A DNA stretch of 64,000 bases from assembly GCA_003550325.1 (NCBI GenBank), contig QKWP01000680.1, positions 62,001 through 126,000 of the forward strand. The letters are read 5' to 3'. Position 1 is the stretch's first letter, and every line of letters starts with the position of its first letter. A program made the translations under genes and the position numbers. The notes below the pieces were generated by a model. It ran no database searches. It was not told the DNA's origin and saw only the letters and a program-made list of their open reading frames with translations. Below are positions 12,494 through 23,441 of the stretch, in pieces. This DNA comes from Gigaspora rosea. Its lineage: Eukaryota > Glomeromycota > Glomeromycetes > Diversisporales > Gigasporaceae.

Positions 12494-12664
12494 TTTTTTT
12501 TTTTTTTTGTTTAAAGTTCCCGCTTTGGGTGAGAGTTTATTTAATCAAGTCTGTGGATCAAGAGCGCCTCTTTGGGCGCACCCACAATTGAGTTACATTG
12601 AATGAGAGTACAACTAGCCATATGTACAACTTTTGGTTGTCTAATTTAAGTAGTCCGCCCGAAT
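12494..12664 (-). mobile_element. SINE-like retroposed insert with 15 bp duplication
   Basis: A perfect 15 bp direct repeat TATTTTACTTTTCTT flanks it (12479-12493 and 12665-12679). The insert starts with a long T tract on the plus strand, so it is a poly(A)-tailed sequence on the minus strand. Long duplications plus poly(A) indicate target-primed reverse transcription. The body of about 150 bp is GC-richer than its surroundings. On the minus strand it holds TGGCTAGTTGT, close to a tRNA A-box. No clear B-box was found, so tRNA origin is unproven; a truncated LINE or a retroposed transcript is possible. Confidence 0.7.
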
Positions 12665-12800
12665 TATTTTACTTTTCTTAAAATTTGAAAAAAATGCTTA
12701 AGAGTAGAGTACAATATCATTATTTTTATATATGATTGTAATACAAAAAAATTTTATATAGAGGCAAAAATACACTAATAATAAGGATTTTTGAGAATAC

Positions 12801-13389
12801 TGTTATAGAATATGTTTTTCATTATTAAAAATCTAGAACATTCTAAGAATAGTTTAGCGTAACATAGTTGAGACACAGAATAATATAGAAGGATCCTTTA
12901 TACCTTTATACCTTTATACCTTTATACCTTTATACTTTTATACCTTTATACCTTTATACCTTTATACCTTTATACCTTTATACCTTTATACCTTTATACC
13001 TTTATACTTTTATACTTTTATACTTTTATACTTTATTACTATACTTTTATAATTTTATACTTTTACACGAATGTATTCCTAAAAGATATATAAACCCTAG
13101 CTTTCTAACCTTCTACCCACAAGCTTTCTAGCTTAGACTCAGACTTCCCTTTCTCCCCCCTCCAATACTTAAATAATTGTAACTCTTAAATATTATTATC
13201 TAAATTAATAAAATATATCTTTGCTAAATAAATAATACTCTTGTTAATTAATAAATATAAACTGAACCGCTCTAGTGAAGTAATATTCCACTTCCACACC
13301 GCTTTATATCTTCTCTGATCCTTACAAGATTCCTGTCGCTGTGTGCTGTGTTGCAAGTACTATAAAGAAGGCTATAGTCACTTGTAACA
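12801..13389 (+). repeat. Solo LTR of an LTR retroelement
   Basis: Starts TGTTATAGAATATG and ends CTTGTAACA, the same termini as the LTRs at 57368 and 61137. A 4 bp direct repeat ATAC flanks it (12797-12800 and 13390-13393). Inside, a minisatellite lies just before a TATA-like ATATATAAACC, as in the gag element's LTR. A single LTR without internal sequence is the usual outcome of LTR-LTR recombination. Confidence 0.65.
12897..13075 (+). repeat. 8 bp minisatellite TTTATACC
   Basis: About 20 tandem copies of TTTATACC, drifting to TTTATACT in the right half. It sits in the U3-like part of the solo LTR. Confidence 0.9.
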
Positions 13390-13844
13390 ATACAACCAAT
13401 TTTAGCCAAAATTTTGTGGCATAGATCAAACCCTTCTATTTATGGTAGTAAAACTTTAAAGCTACATATTATATTAAAAATTCTACTTGTATATATCGTT
13501 AATTTGCTTAGGATAATTGAGATTTGCTTAGGTAATACAATATAAATAACATACAATAACATATGATTATCATCTGATTTCAATTGAATATTATTGTAAA
13601 AAAAATTAGTAATGTGATCACTATTAAATATAGATCGTTGTACTCTACTCTTAATTTTGAATTTTTATTAAAAATTTTCAAAATTAAATATCTTTTCTTC
13701 AAATTTTAAGAAAAGTAAAAATAAATATGCCGATTTGATGTATTTTTTGGTGCTGAACAAGTTTACTTATAGCAAGAAGTTATAATCAATTAGTAAAATT
13801 TAGAGAATTATAGAAATTTGTATAATTTTATTAACAAAGTACAT

Positions 13845-14205
13845 TTAATTATTGCCCCATGTGATGCGCCTTATATGTCGCTCTCCCAATCAAATTTCAA
13901 GATCAGGTGTAATGTTATATAATCAAAAAATTTAAAACAAACGTTTGTTTTGTCAAAAATCGTCTATAACTTAAAATTGAGTATATGAAACTACTTTTAG
14001 GATTCTAACAAAAAAAATTCCTTGCAAAATTTTACTATAAAAACTCTTTCTTGCCCATATACACAATTTATACCTTACTCTAACTCTATCCAATGAAAAA
14101 CAGGTTATTTTAATTGTTTTGACACCTGATTTTATGATCTGCAGCAGATGCAACAACATCGTACGTGCGATGTATAAATTATTTCTTATTAATAAATTAT
14201 ACAAA
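13845..14205 (+). mobile_element. Core-family small element, copy 4
   Basis: Core blocks CAAATTTCAAGATCAGGTGT, AACTTAAAATTGAGTATATG, TTCCTTGCAAAATTTTACTA and CTTACTCTAACTC. Ends with ATTGCCCCATGTGATGCGCC and GTACGTGCGATG. Nearly the same element lies at 21938-22275, so this end type has at least two copies. Confidence 0.75.
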
Positions 14206-14610
14206 TTTTTATGTTTTCTAAATTTTACAAATTGAACCTAACTTTTTGCACTAAATAAACTTGTTCAGCCCCAAAAAATATATCAAATCAGCATATTTTA
14301 TTTTACTTTTCTTAAAATTTGAAAAAAGATACTTAATTTTGAATTTTTGATAAAAATTTTCAAAATTAAGTACCTTTTCTTCAAATTTTAAAAAAAGTAA
14401 AATAAAATATACTAATTTGATGTATTTTTTGGTGATGAACAAGTTTACTTAGTGCAAGAAGTTAAATCAACTTGTAAAATTTAGAGAATTATAGAAATTT
14501 GTATAATTTTATTAATAAAATTATACAAATTTCTATGATTCTCTAAATTTTACTAACTAATTTATACTTCTTACTCTAAGTAAACTTGTTCAGTATCAAA
14601 AAAATACATA

Positions 14611-15330
14611 TATTTTTATTCAAATTCAAACTAGTTTGCAAAATTTGAACTAGACTGACCAAACTTATGATTGAGTTTAAGTTTAGTATAAAGTTTTAAA
14701 TAATAAAATTTAGAGTTTGAGTCTGGTTTGAACAAGACCAAACCCAAACCCAAACCTAGAATCACTAGTTCATATAAATGCTAGACTGAACCTGAATATG
14801 TTTATGAACTTATAAACTAAACCTAAACTGAATCTGAACTAGCTCTAAAAGTTCAATACTAAACCTGAACCTAAACATGTTTTAAAAAATATTCAGGTTT
14901 AGGTTTAATAATGAACCTAAACCTGAACCTGACCTAAGTTTAGTTCAGTTTAGGAATGCATTAGTCCTAAAAAAGACCGGTTCAGGACCAGTCCTGAACT
15001 GGACCGATAAGGACTGTGTGACTATTAAAGGACTGTTCCTTGGACCAGTCCTTGTAAACATAACTGTAATGTTTGTATCACCCAATCAAATTTCTTGATT
15101 AGGTGTAATGTAGATTATATGATGTTTGTTTACATCTAAGAGTAAATAATTATGTCATTTTGGGTCAATAAAATCTTTTGTATTAAGATTGATATAATTA
15201 TTTAAGGACCGTTATGGAACCAAAGAACTGGACCAGACCAGACTGTTAACAGTCTTCTTAGGAACTGGACCGGACCGGACCAGACTGATGCATCCCTAGT
15301 TCAGTTCAGGTTCATAGGAACACTAAATCT
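14611..15330. repeat. Quasi-repetitive AACCTGAACC region
   Basis: Dense repetition of short related words in both orientations: AACCTGAACC, AAACCCAAACCC, TTCAGGTTTAGG and TAGTTCAGTTTAGG. It is probably the subterminal zone of one or two TIR elements. An hAT element interrupts it at 14951-15298. Confidence 0.6.
14951..15298. mobile_element. hAT-like non-autonomous element
   Basis: An exact 8 bp duplication GTTCAGTT lies at 14943-14950 and 15299-15306. Inverted ends TAGGAATGCATTAGTC and GACTGATGCATCCCTA match the TAGGGATG ends known in hAT elements. The subterminal regions are packed with GGACCAGTCC, GGACCGGACC and similar words. The centre contains CCCAATCAAATTTCTTGATT, a phrase also seen in the core-family elements. 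Confidence 0.85.
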
Positions 15331-15957
15331 AATCTAATTTGTTGATAATTATAGATATATAAATCTAATTTTTTTATGTAAATTAGTCTTTATCTAATAA
15401 GTAAAGTTGTTTGCTATAATGATTTGCACTAATTTAAAAATTTTAGAAAATTTTGTTAAATTTTTGTAAAAATATTTTTGCATTTTAGATATTTGTAAAC
15501 AAAAATAAAAAAATAAAATTACTACTATCAGCTCTTTCCAAACTGATATGCATTGTAAAAAGATTTTGCACCAGGTTTAAAAGGGTATAAGATTTGAAAA
15601 AAGTTATATGATCAATAGGTAACTAATCTACTAAGCAGATTGCTGAATTTGAAAATATATTCAAATAGAAAAAAATTTTAAAATTTAAGGTACTATAATT
15701 AAAAAATTTCTTATATTTGGCATTATATGTATGTATACCTTTTTAATTAAAAACTGGGTTATTGTAAACAATAGATTTATTTATTATTTTGAAAAGCTTG
15801 CATGCATATTTCTTATATTGGAATAATTTAGTCTAATATATCAGTAGTTTTCTATTTGCATAATACTATCAGTATGAATATGTGATAGTAATACAGTATT
15901 TGCAGTTATATATGGTACAAATCACTTAAAACTATATTTTAAAATTGAGTTAATAAG

Positions 15958-16262
15958 TTTGTAACCGCGGTTACTGTAACCGCATCCCAATCAACCAATC
16001 GAATTCTAAGATCAGGTGTAACATTACACATTTGGTTTTGCCAAAAATTGCTTCTAACTTAAAATTTCACATAGGAAACTACCTTTCGGGTTCTAACAAA
16101 AAAATTTCTTGCTAAATTTTGACATACTATAGCCTTCTCTAACCCCTAGCTTCACGCTAACTCTAATCTTAATCGCACAGGTTTATTCTTATAGAAAAGT
16201 TGTTTTGATAGTCACGTTACACCTAATCTTGTTTACGGGTTACAGTAACCTATGGTTACAAA
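15958..16262 (+). mobile_element. Core-family small element, copy 5
   Basis: Ends TTGTAACCGCGGTTACTGTA and GTTACAGTAACCTATGGTTA. Core: AATTCTAAGATCAGGTGTAA, AATTGCTTCTAACTTAAAAT, GAAACTACCTTTCGGGTT, TTTCTTGCTAAATTTTGACA and CTAACTCTAATC. The end is unlike other copies, although the core is closely matched. Confidence 0.8.
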
Positions 16263-16493
16263 ATGATTAATCCTTTAAAATTTGACTCATTTTTAAAAAA
16301 ATTTTATATTAAAAATTTAATATCTTTGTGAATCCTTGTATTTTGATTGGCTAAAAATTAATTATTAAAAAATATTATAAAATTAATATTAAAATTAATT
16401 TTAAACTAGCCAATAGCAATAAGCTAAAGTATGTAACTTGTCCTATTTCAAGTTAAATTTTTATATCATATAAAAATACTATACTTTTAAATA

Positions 16494-16577
16494 TGGGGTC
16501 TGTTCCTTGAAAATGACCTTACGGAACATAGTAAATCATATGATCAAAACTTGATTTTCAAGGAACAGACTCCATAT
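16494..16577. repeat. Short palindromic element
   Basis: TATGGGGTCTGTTCCTTGAA at the left pairs with TTCAAGGAACAGACTCCATA at the right around a spacer of about 40 bp. Confidence 0.7.
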
Positions 16578-16590
16578 ATTAATAATAGTA

Positions 16591-16917
16591 CAGTCAACCC
16601 TCCATAAATGCAATACCTCTCTAAATGCAAGTTTTTTTCTATTCTGTAAAATGTTATTAGTGCTAAATACATGTTCTATATTCTGTAAATGCACGTTCTC
16701 TTGAATAACATTTTATATCACACTAACCTCCCTAAATGCATGTGGCCAATCAAATTTTAGTATTTAAGATAGGTTATACAGTTTTGGTAAAAGTTACACA
16801 AACTTGATAATCTAATTTTTAAAAGCTGCAATTTAATTGGCTCTCTCTAAATGCAAACCTCCCTAAATGCACGTTGTAGGCTTGTCCCTACGAGTTGCAT
16901 TTATGGAGGGTTGACTG
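16591..16917. mobile_element. pogo/Tc1-type non-autonomous element, copy 1
   Basis: TA on both sides (16589-16590 and 16918-16919). Inverted ends CAGTCAACCCTCCATAAATG and CATTTATGGAGGGTTGACTG, the CAGTc-type ends known from pogo/Tigger elements. The motif CTCTAAATGCA recurs inside each arm. Confidence 0.85.
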
Positions 16918-16983
16918 TAGCTTGTTTTTTATAATTTTATTTTTATATTAAATATTAATAGTTATTTGGCATTTATATGATTA

Positions 16984-19900
16984 GGGTATAGACATTTATT
17001 GCCTGATTTTTTAGGGGGGAGGGGGTCAGAGGAATTATCAGGTACTATATAATATAGTATTATTAGCCAATCAAAATTGCCCAAAATAACTATATAAAAT
17101 TTTTAATAATAATAATTAAAAATATAAAAATTTTATTTAATGAATTCTAACATTATGCACTAAGTAACCATGTACAGCATTTAAAAATACATCAAAGTTT
17201 TTATTTTATTTGAAATTTAGAAAATAAATGCATAATTTTGGATTTTTGATCAAAAAAGTCAAATTTAAGCATCTTTTCTCCAAATTTCAAGTAAAATAAA
17301 AACAACCCTGCCGATTTAATGTATTTTTAGGTGCTGAACAAGTTTACTTAGTGCATTTTGTTAGAATTAATTAATAAAAATTTGCGAATTATAAGATTTT
17401 ATAGAATTTTATTAATAAAATTCTATAAAATCTTATGATTCATAAAATTTTACTAATTAATTCTAATTTAATGCACTAAGTAAACTTGTTCAGCACCTAA
17501 AAATACATTAAATCGGCAGGGTTGTTTTTATTTTACTTGAAATTTGGAGAAAAGATGCTTAAATTTGACTTTTTTGATCAAAAATCCAAAATTATGCATC
17601 TTTTCTCCAAATTTCAAGTAAAATAAAAACAACCCTGCCGATTTAATGTATTTTTAGGTGCTGAACAAGTTTACTTAGTGCATTTTGTTAGAATTAATTA
17701 GTAAAAATTTGTGAATTATAAGATTTTATAGAATTTTATTAATAAAATTCTATAAAATCTTATGATTCATAAAATTTTACTAATTAATTCTAACTTAATG
17801 CACTAAGTAAACTTGTTCAGCACCTAAAAATACATTAAATCGGCAGGGTTGTTTTTATTTTACTTGAAATTTGGAGAAAAGATGCTTAAATTTGACTTTT
17901 TTGATCAAAAATCCAAAATTATGCATCTTTTCTCCAAATTTCAAGTAAAATAAAAACAACCCTGCCGATTTAATGTATTTTTAGGTGCTGAACAAGTTTA
18001 CTTAGTGCATTTTGTTAGAATTAATTAATAAAAATTTGTGAATTATAAGATTTTATAGAATTTTATTAATAAAATTCTATAAAATCTTATGATTCATAAA
18101 ATTTTACTAATTAATTCTAACTTAATGCACTAAGTAAACTTGTTCAGCACCTAAAAATACATTAAATCGGCAGGGTTGTTTTTATTTTACTTGAAATTTG
18201 GAGAAAAGATGCTTAAATTTGACTTTTTTGATCAAAAATCCAAAATTATGCATCTTTTCTCCAAATTTCAAGTAAAATAAAAACAACCCTGCCGATTTAA
18301 TGTATTTTTAGGTGCTGAACAAGTTTACTTAGTGCATTATGTTAGAATTAATTAGTAAAATTTTATGAATCATAAGATTTTATAGAATTTTATTAATAAA
18401 ATTCTATAAAATCTTATGATTCATAAAATTTTACTAATTAATTCTAACTTAATGCACTAAGTAAACTTGTTCAGCACCTAAAAATACATCAAATCGGCTG
18501 GGTTGTTTTTATTTTACTTGAAATTTGGAGAAAAGATGCTTAAATTTGACTTTTTTGATCAAAAATCCAAAATTATGCATCTTTTCTCCAAATTTCAAGT
18601 AAAATAAAAACAACCCTGCCGATTTAATGTATTTTTAGGTGCTGAACAAGTTTACTTAGTGCATTATGTTAGAATTAATTAGTAAAATTTTATGAATCAT
18701 AAGATTTTATAGAATTTTATTAATAAAATTCTATAAAATCTTATGATTCATAAAATTTTACTAATTAATTCTAACTTAATGCACTAAGTAAACTTGTTCA
18801 GCACCTAAAAATACATCAAATCGGCTGGGTTGTTTTTATTTTACTTGAAATTTGGAGAAAAGATGCTTAAATTTGACTTTTTTGATCAAAAATCCAAAAT
18901 TATGCATCTTTTCTCCAAATTTCAAGTAAAATAAAAACAACCCTGCCGATTTAATGTATTTTTAGGTGCTGAACAAGTTTACTTAGTGCATTTTGTTAGA
19001 ATTAATTAATAAAAATTTGTGAATTATAAGATTTTATAGAATTTTATTAATAAAATTCTATAAAATCTTATGATTCATAAAATTTTACTAATTAATTCTA
19101 ACAAAATGCACTAAGTAAACTTGTTCAGCACCTAAAAATACATTAAATCGGCAGGGTTGTTTTTATTTTACTTGAAATTTGGAGAAAAGATGCTTAAATT
19201 TGACTTTTTTGATCAAAAATCCAAAATTATGCATCTTTTCTCCAAATTTCAAGTAAAATAAAAACAACCCTGCCGATTTAATGTATTTTTAGGTGCTGAA
19301 CAAGTTTACTTAGTGCATTTTGTTAGAATTAATTAATAAAAATTTGTGAATTATAAGATTTTATAGAATTTTATTAATAAAATTCTATAAAATCTTATGA
19401 TTCATAAAATTTTACTAATTAATTCTAACAAAATGCACTAAGTAAACTTGTTCAGCACCTAAAAATACATTAAATCGGCAGGGTTGTTTTTATTTTACTT
19501 GAAATTTGGAGAAAAGATGCTTAAATTTGACTTTTTTGATCAAAAATCCAAAATTATGCATCTTTTCTCCAAATTTCAAGTAAAATAAAAACAACCCTGC
19601 CGATTTAATGTATTTTTAGGTGCTGAACAAGTTTACTTAGTGCATTATGTTAGAATTAATTAGTAAAATTTTGTGAATCATAAGATTTTATAGAATTTTA
19701 TTAATAAAATTCTATAAAATCTTATGATTCATAAAATTTTACTAATTAATTCTAACAAAATGCACTAAGTAAACTTGTTCAGCACCTAAAAATACATTAA
19801 ATCGGCAGGGTTGTTTTTATTTTACTTGAAATTTGGAGAAAAGATGCTTAAATTTGACTTTTTTGATCAAAAATCCAAAATTATGCATCTTTTCTCCAAA

Positions 19901-20288
19901 TTTCAAGTAAAATAAAAACAACCCTGCCGATTTAATGTATTTTTAGGTGCTGAACAAGTTTACTTATTGCATTTTGTTAGAATTAATTAATAAAAATTTG
20001 TGAATTTTAAGAATTTATAGAATTTTACTAATAAAATTCTATAAAATCTTATGATTCACAAAATTTTACTAATTAATTCTAACTTTATGCACTAAGTAAA
20101 CTTGTTCAGCACCAAGAAATATATAGAAATATATTATTTTTGAACCAGTATGCAGACTTCAAACCAAATCAGAACCAAACTGTGTCCGGTCTGTATATAT
20201 TATTTGCTTGAATTTGATTGGCTAGTTTAGTATTAGGTGGGAGGTACCCTTTTAAGAAGTGGAAATTACCTGATAAATGTTTATACCC
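16984..20288. mobile_element. Harbinger-like element enclosing a palindromic satellite
   Basis: TTA flanks both ends (16981-16983 and 20289-20291). Inverted ends GGGTATAGACATTTATTGCC and ATAAATGTTTATACCC. The subterminal CCTGATTT, GGGGGGAGGGGG and ATTGGCTA blocks match those of the other Harbinger-like elements (24071, 25598, 62610). The interior is almost entirely the 327 bp satellite. No transposase, so it must be moved in trans, if at all. Confidence 0.75.
17150..20125. repeat. 327 bp palindromic satellite, about nine units
   Basis: CAGCAC at 17491, 17818, 18145, 18472, 18799, 19126, 19453, 19780 and 20107 gives eight successive intervals of exactly 327 bp. A more diverged unit precedes them at 17150-17490. 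Each unit has two dyad centres, AATTTTATTAATAAAATT and one in TTTTTTGATCAAAAATC. Any stretch can therefore pair with its neighbour, and half a unit is nearly the reverse complement of the other half. Units differ by only a few bases, which indicates recent amplification or homogenisation. No ORF. Confidence 0.95.
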
Positions 20289-20291
20289 TTA

Positions 20292-20878
20292 TGTGAATTT
20301 TTTTGCCTTAATATTTTTGCATAAGGTATATAATTGTTTATACAAAAACATCACAGGAAAAAACATTATAGTTATATAGATCTGCTAAATAGTATCAATA
20401 TTGGGCATATAACAAATACAAACCATTTTTTATCAGGGTTTATTACCTATGTGCTGCATAGTAGCACATGGTGTGACATTAACTCTGATGAAAAAATGAC
20501 CTGTTATTTTTTATCGTCTGCCAATATTATATAGCTATTAAAATTTGTGAAGCCTTTAAATATTTCACAATAGCACTTGGGTTTGTACAGCTTAGCACTA
20601 CATAATGCAGCTAGCCATTAATATGAACATGCTAATATTAATATTTGCAGATATCTATGAGACTGGTCATATTCCTTTGAAAAAGAGAATTGGGTCACAA
20701 ATTGTGATCAGTAGAAGCTAAATAAGCAATTATTGGTACAAGGCCCACTTGTATTTTTCACAAATTTATCTTTTCTTATTGCTACCCTTTATCAAGTTAG
20801 TAATTACTGTTTGTAAAAAGACATTTAAATTATACTTATATTCTTTGATTATCTAGACCAAACTTGTTTTGGTTAATA
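20292..20878. other. Unassigned AT-rich interior of the 5.9 kb element
   Basis: One 66-codon open frame at 20334-20534 has no recognisable domain. Nothing else seen. Confidence 0.35.
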
Positions 20879-21205
20879 CAGTCAAACCTCGTAGAAACAA
20901 GCCTACAACATGCATTTAGAGAAGTTTGTATTTAGAGAGAGCCAATTAAATTGTAGCTTTAAAAATTAGATTATCAAGTTTGTATAACTTTTACCAAAAA
21001 CTGTATAACATATTTTAAATACTAAAATTTGATTGGCTATATGCATTTAGAGAGGTTAATATAATATAAAAAGTTATTCAAGAAAATGTGTATTTACAAA
21101 ATATAGAATATTATTTAGCACTAATAACATCTTACGAAAAAGAAAAAAATATGTATTTAAAGAGGTATTGCATCTATAGAGATTATATTTATGGAGGTTT
21201 GACTA
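20879..21205. mobile_element. pogo/Tc1-type non-autonomous element, copy 2
   Basis: Ends CAGTCAAACCTCGTAGAAAC and ATTTATGGAGGTTTGACTA, flanked by TA. The interior matches copies at 16591 and 21575: TGCATTTAGAGA, GCCAATTAAATTG, TAGATTATCAAGTTTG. Confidence 0.8.
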
Positions 21206-21574
21206 TAGTTCTATGATGTACATTAACATGCTTAGTAATATATGTCAAAAATTTTTACTACTTTAAAAGTTATAATTTTAATTGGCCAATAATTATGTGA
21301 CCAAATTTGACAAATTAGAAACTTATATATCTGGCCTACCAGATATTAGAAATAGCAGGTTATTGGGTATAAATTAGGGAACAATCCTGGTGTATCAATT
21401 TTTAACCAATTATTATAGAATATTGGTTTTGACAGGATTAGTTTGGGAAGGGCTAACAGTATATGGCAATGCATTCTTGAATTCTTTAGAATTTTTTTAT
21501 AAAAATTTAATCCTATATGCTATAGAACTCAGAAAACAACTTTAATTAAATCACTAATTAGTATTAACAATATA

Positions 21575-21900
21575 TAGTCAAACCTCTATAAATGCAACTT
21601 GTAGAAACAAGTCTACAACGTGCATTTAGGGAGGTTTGCATTTAGGAGAACCAATTAAATTGCAGCTTTAAAAATTAGATCATCAAATTTGTGTAACTTT
21701 TACTAAAAACTGTATATCCTATCTTAAATACTAACATTTGATTGGCTACATGCATTTAGGAAGGTTAGTGTAATATAAAATGTTATTTAAGAGAACATGG
21801 ATTTACAAAATATAGAATATGTATTTAGCACTAATAACATTTTACTAACAAAAAAAAACATGTATTTATGGAGGTTGCATTTATGAAGATCTGACTGTAG
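21575..21900. mobile_element. pogo/Tc1-type non-autonomous element, copy 3
   Basis: Ends TAGTCAAACCTCTATAAATG and CATTTATGAAGATCTGACTG, flanked by TA. It splits the left arm of the large foldback. Confidence 0.8.
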
Positions 21901-21937
21901 TAATTCTATAATTAATGTATTTATTTAAAAGAGTAAT

Positions 21938-22275
21938 TTATTTATTGCCACATACAATGTGCCTTATATATTACTTTCTCAATCAAATTTCAAGATCAGG
22001 TGTAATGTTATATAATCAAAAAAATTTAAAACAAATGTTCATTTTGTCAAAAATCATCTATAACTTAAAATTGAGTATATAAAACATTCTAACAAAAAAA
22101 ATTCCTTGCAATATTTAACTATAAAACCCTCTTCTTGCCCATACACACAATCTATATCTTACCCTAACCCTAACCAATGAAAAAATATGTTATTTTAATT
22201 GTTTTAATTTTATATTACACCTGAATTTATGATCCGTAACAAATGCAACAATATCACACATGTGAAGTATAAATT
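21938..22275 (+). mobile_element. Core-family small element, copy 6
   Basis: Same end type as 13845-14205 (ATTGCCACATACAATGTGCC). Core: CAAATTTCAAGATCAGGTGT, TTAAAATTGAGTATAT, and CCCTAACCCTAACC near the right. Confidence 0.75.
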
Positions 22276-22769
22276 ATTTTTATTTAAAATTTAAAAAATT
22301 CTATTTTTTGTATCTTAAAATTTTTATATAGTATAATAAAACATTGTAAAATTTCTAAAAATATAATTCTAAAATACAATATACATATTATATTATATAG
22401 TACAGGACATCTAAAGGCAAAAATTATAAATTTGTTCTATTTTTAAAATTTTCATATTGAAATTTGATATTTTGTGAATTTTAAAATTAGCCAATAGCAG
22501 AAGGCTAAAATATATGTGACTGTCTTATTTTTGGCTAAATTTTTATGTATTTTATAAAAATTCTATATTTTTAAACTCATTAATTAAAAAAAATATACAA
22601 TAATTTTTTAAAAGTTAATACTGCTAAGTTGTAGCAAATTAGCTAAATCACAAAATAGGAGCCTATTTTTTGTAATATTGTTTTTATATTGAATATTATT
22701 AGCTTTTAAAGTTTTAAAGCCTTTAGGTGTTCTATACTGGATTATATAATATATTATTTATTTTGAAAA

Positions 22770-23025
22770 TTACTACTTATTGCCAGTAGTAATTATTACT
22801 AGTGATTAACAAAAATCAATAAAAAGTTTTTTGCTGAAATAAAAATTAAAATTTGATTGGTTAGGGTAAAACCTGGAATGGGCAGAAGAACATACTTTAT
22901 ACCAAAATTTTACAAGAAATTTTTTTGTTAGAGCCTTAAAGGTGATTTCATATAAAATTTAAAGATATAAAATATATATTGGTGATGATCACTACTGGTG
23001 ATAAATAGCAAACTTTATTTATTTT
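22770..23025 (-). mobile_element. Core-family small element, copy 7
   Basis: Ends GCCAGTAGTAATTATTACTA and GATGATCACTACTGGTGAT. Core reversed: TTTGATTGGTTAGGG, ATACCAAAATTTTACAAGAA, GCCTTAAAGGTGATTTC. Lies in the right arm of the large foldback. Confidence 0.65.
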
Positions 23026-23441
23026 ATTCAATTATTTCAAAATAAATTTTACAAAATTTTATTATATAAAATATTAAAATACAAAAAGTAGAATTTTTTT
23101 TTAAAATTGAAAATTTTATTAAATACCAGTATGTTAATTCTGGAACAACTGTATTGTTAATACTAATTAGTAGCTTGATTAAAGTTGTTCTCCATGTTCT
23201 AAAGCATATAGGATTAAATTTTTATCAAAAATGCATTGCTATATAAAAATTTTAGTTATTATTTGTTTACAGACATCTAAATATAAAAATATTTTCAAAA
23301 AAAACTTAATAAAATTTTCTAAAATTCTCAAATTGTATACAAATTATTATAGCAAACAACTTTACTTATTGTAGAAAAACCAATTTATATATAAAAAAAT
23401 TTGGTTTTATATGTAGCTATGATCAAAACAAATTAGATTAG

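Larger units (their letters stand above)
12702..13650. mobile_element. TTAA-flanked TIR element holding a solo LTR
   Basis: Flanked by TTAA on both sides (12698-12701 and 13651-13654). Inverted ends GAGTAGAGTACAA and TTGTACTCTACTC. TTAA duplications are the rule in the piggyBac superfamily, so a piggyBac-like non-autonomous element is the best guess. It interrupts a palindromic unit whose halves read on across it. An LTR lies within it. Confidence 0.7.
11850..14610. repeat. Old array of palindromic units, right part
   Basis: Continues the units broken at 4388. Landmarks GGTGCTAAACAAGTTTACTT, TTTTATTAATAAAATTATA and AATCAGCATATTTTATTTTA recur on both strands. Later insertions at 12030, 12494, 12702 and 13845 split it; each one interrupts a unit that resumes on the other side. 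Confidence 0.8.
15527..21457. mobile_element. 5.9 kb element nested in the foldback arm
   Basis: It separates the two halves of the left arm. Its edges look inverted: CTATCAGCTCTTTCCAAACT at the left, and the reverse complement of the right edge reads CTGTTAGCCCTTCCCAAACT. No transposase was recognised. It holds a core-family element, two pogo-like elements and the Harbinger-like element with the satellite. The target duplication is not clear. Confidence 0.55.
15327..23441. mobile_element. Large foldback with long inverted arms, multiply invaded
   Basis: 15327-15520 pairs with the reverse complement of 23260-23441 (shared AATAAGTAAAGTTGTTTGCT). 21460-21573 pairs with 23115-23245 (AAAAATTTAATCCTATATGC, CTAATTAGTATTAACAA). 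22276-22430 pairs with 23030-23110 and 22728-22760 (TTCTATTTTTTGTAT, GCCTTTAGATGTCC). The order shows one pair of arms of about 0.6 kb. The left arm was split by a 5.9 kb element, by a pogo-like element and by a core-family element; the right arm was split by a core-family element. The outer ends are not resolved. Confidence 0.75.

Noticed and set aside
17150-20125. CRISPR array
   Set aside because: Units are 327 bp with no unique spacers, each is palindromic, and the sequence is eukaryotic.
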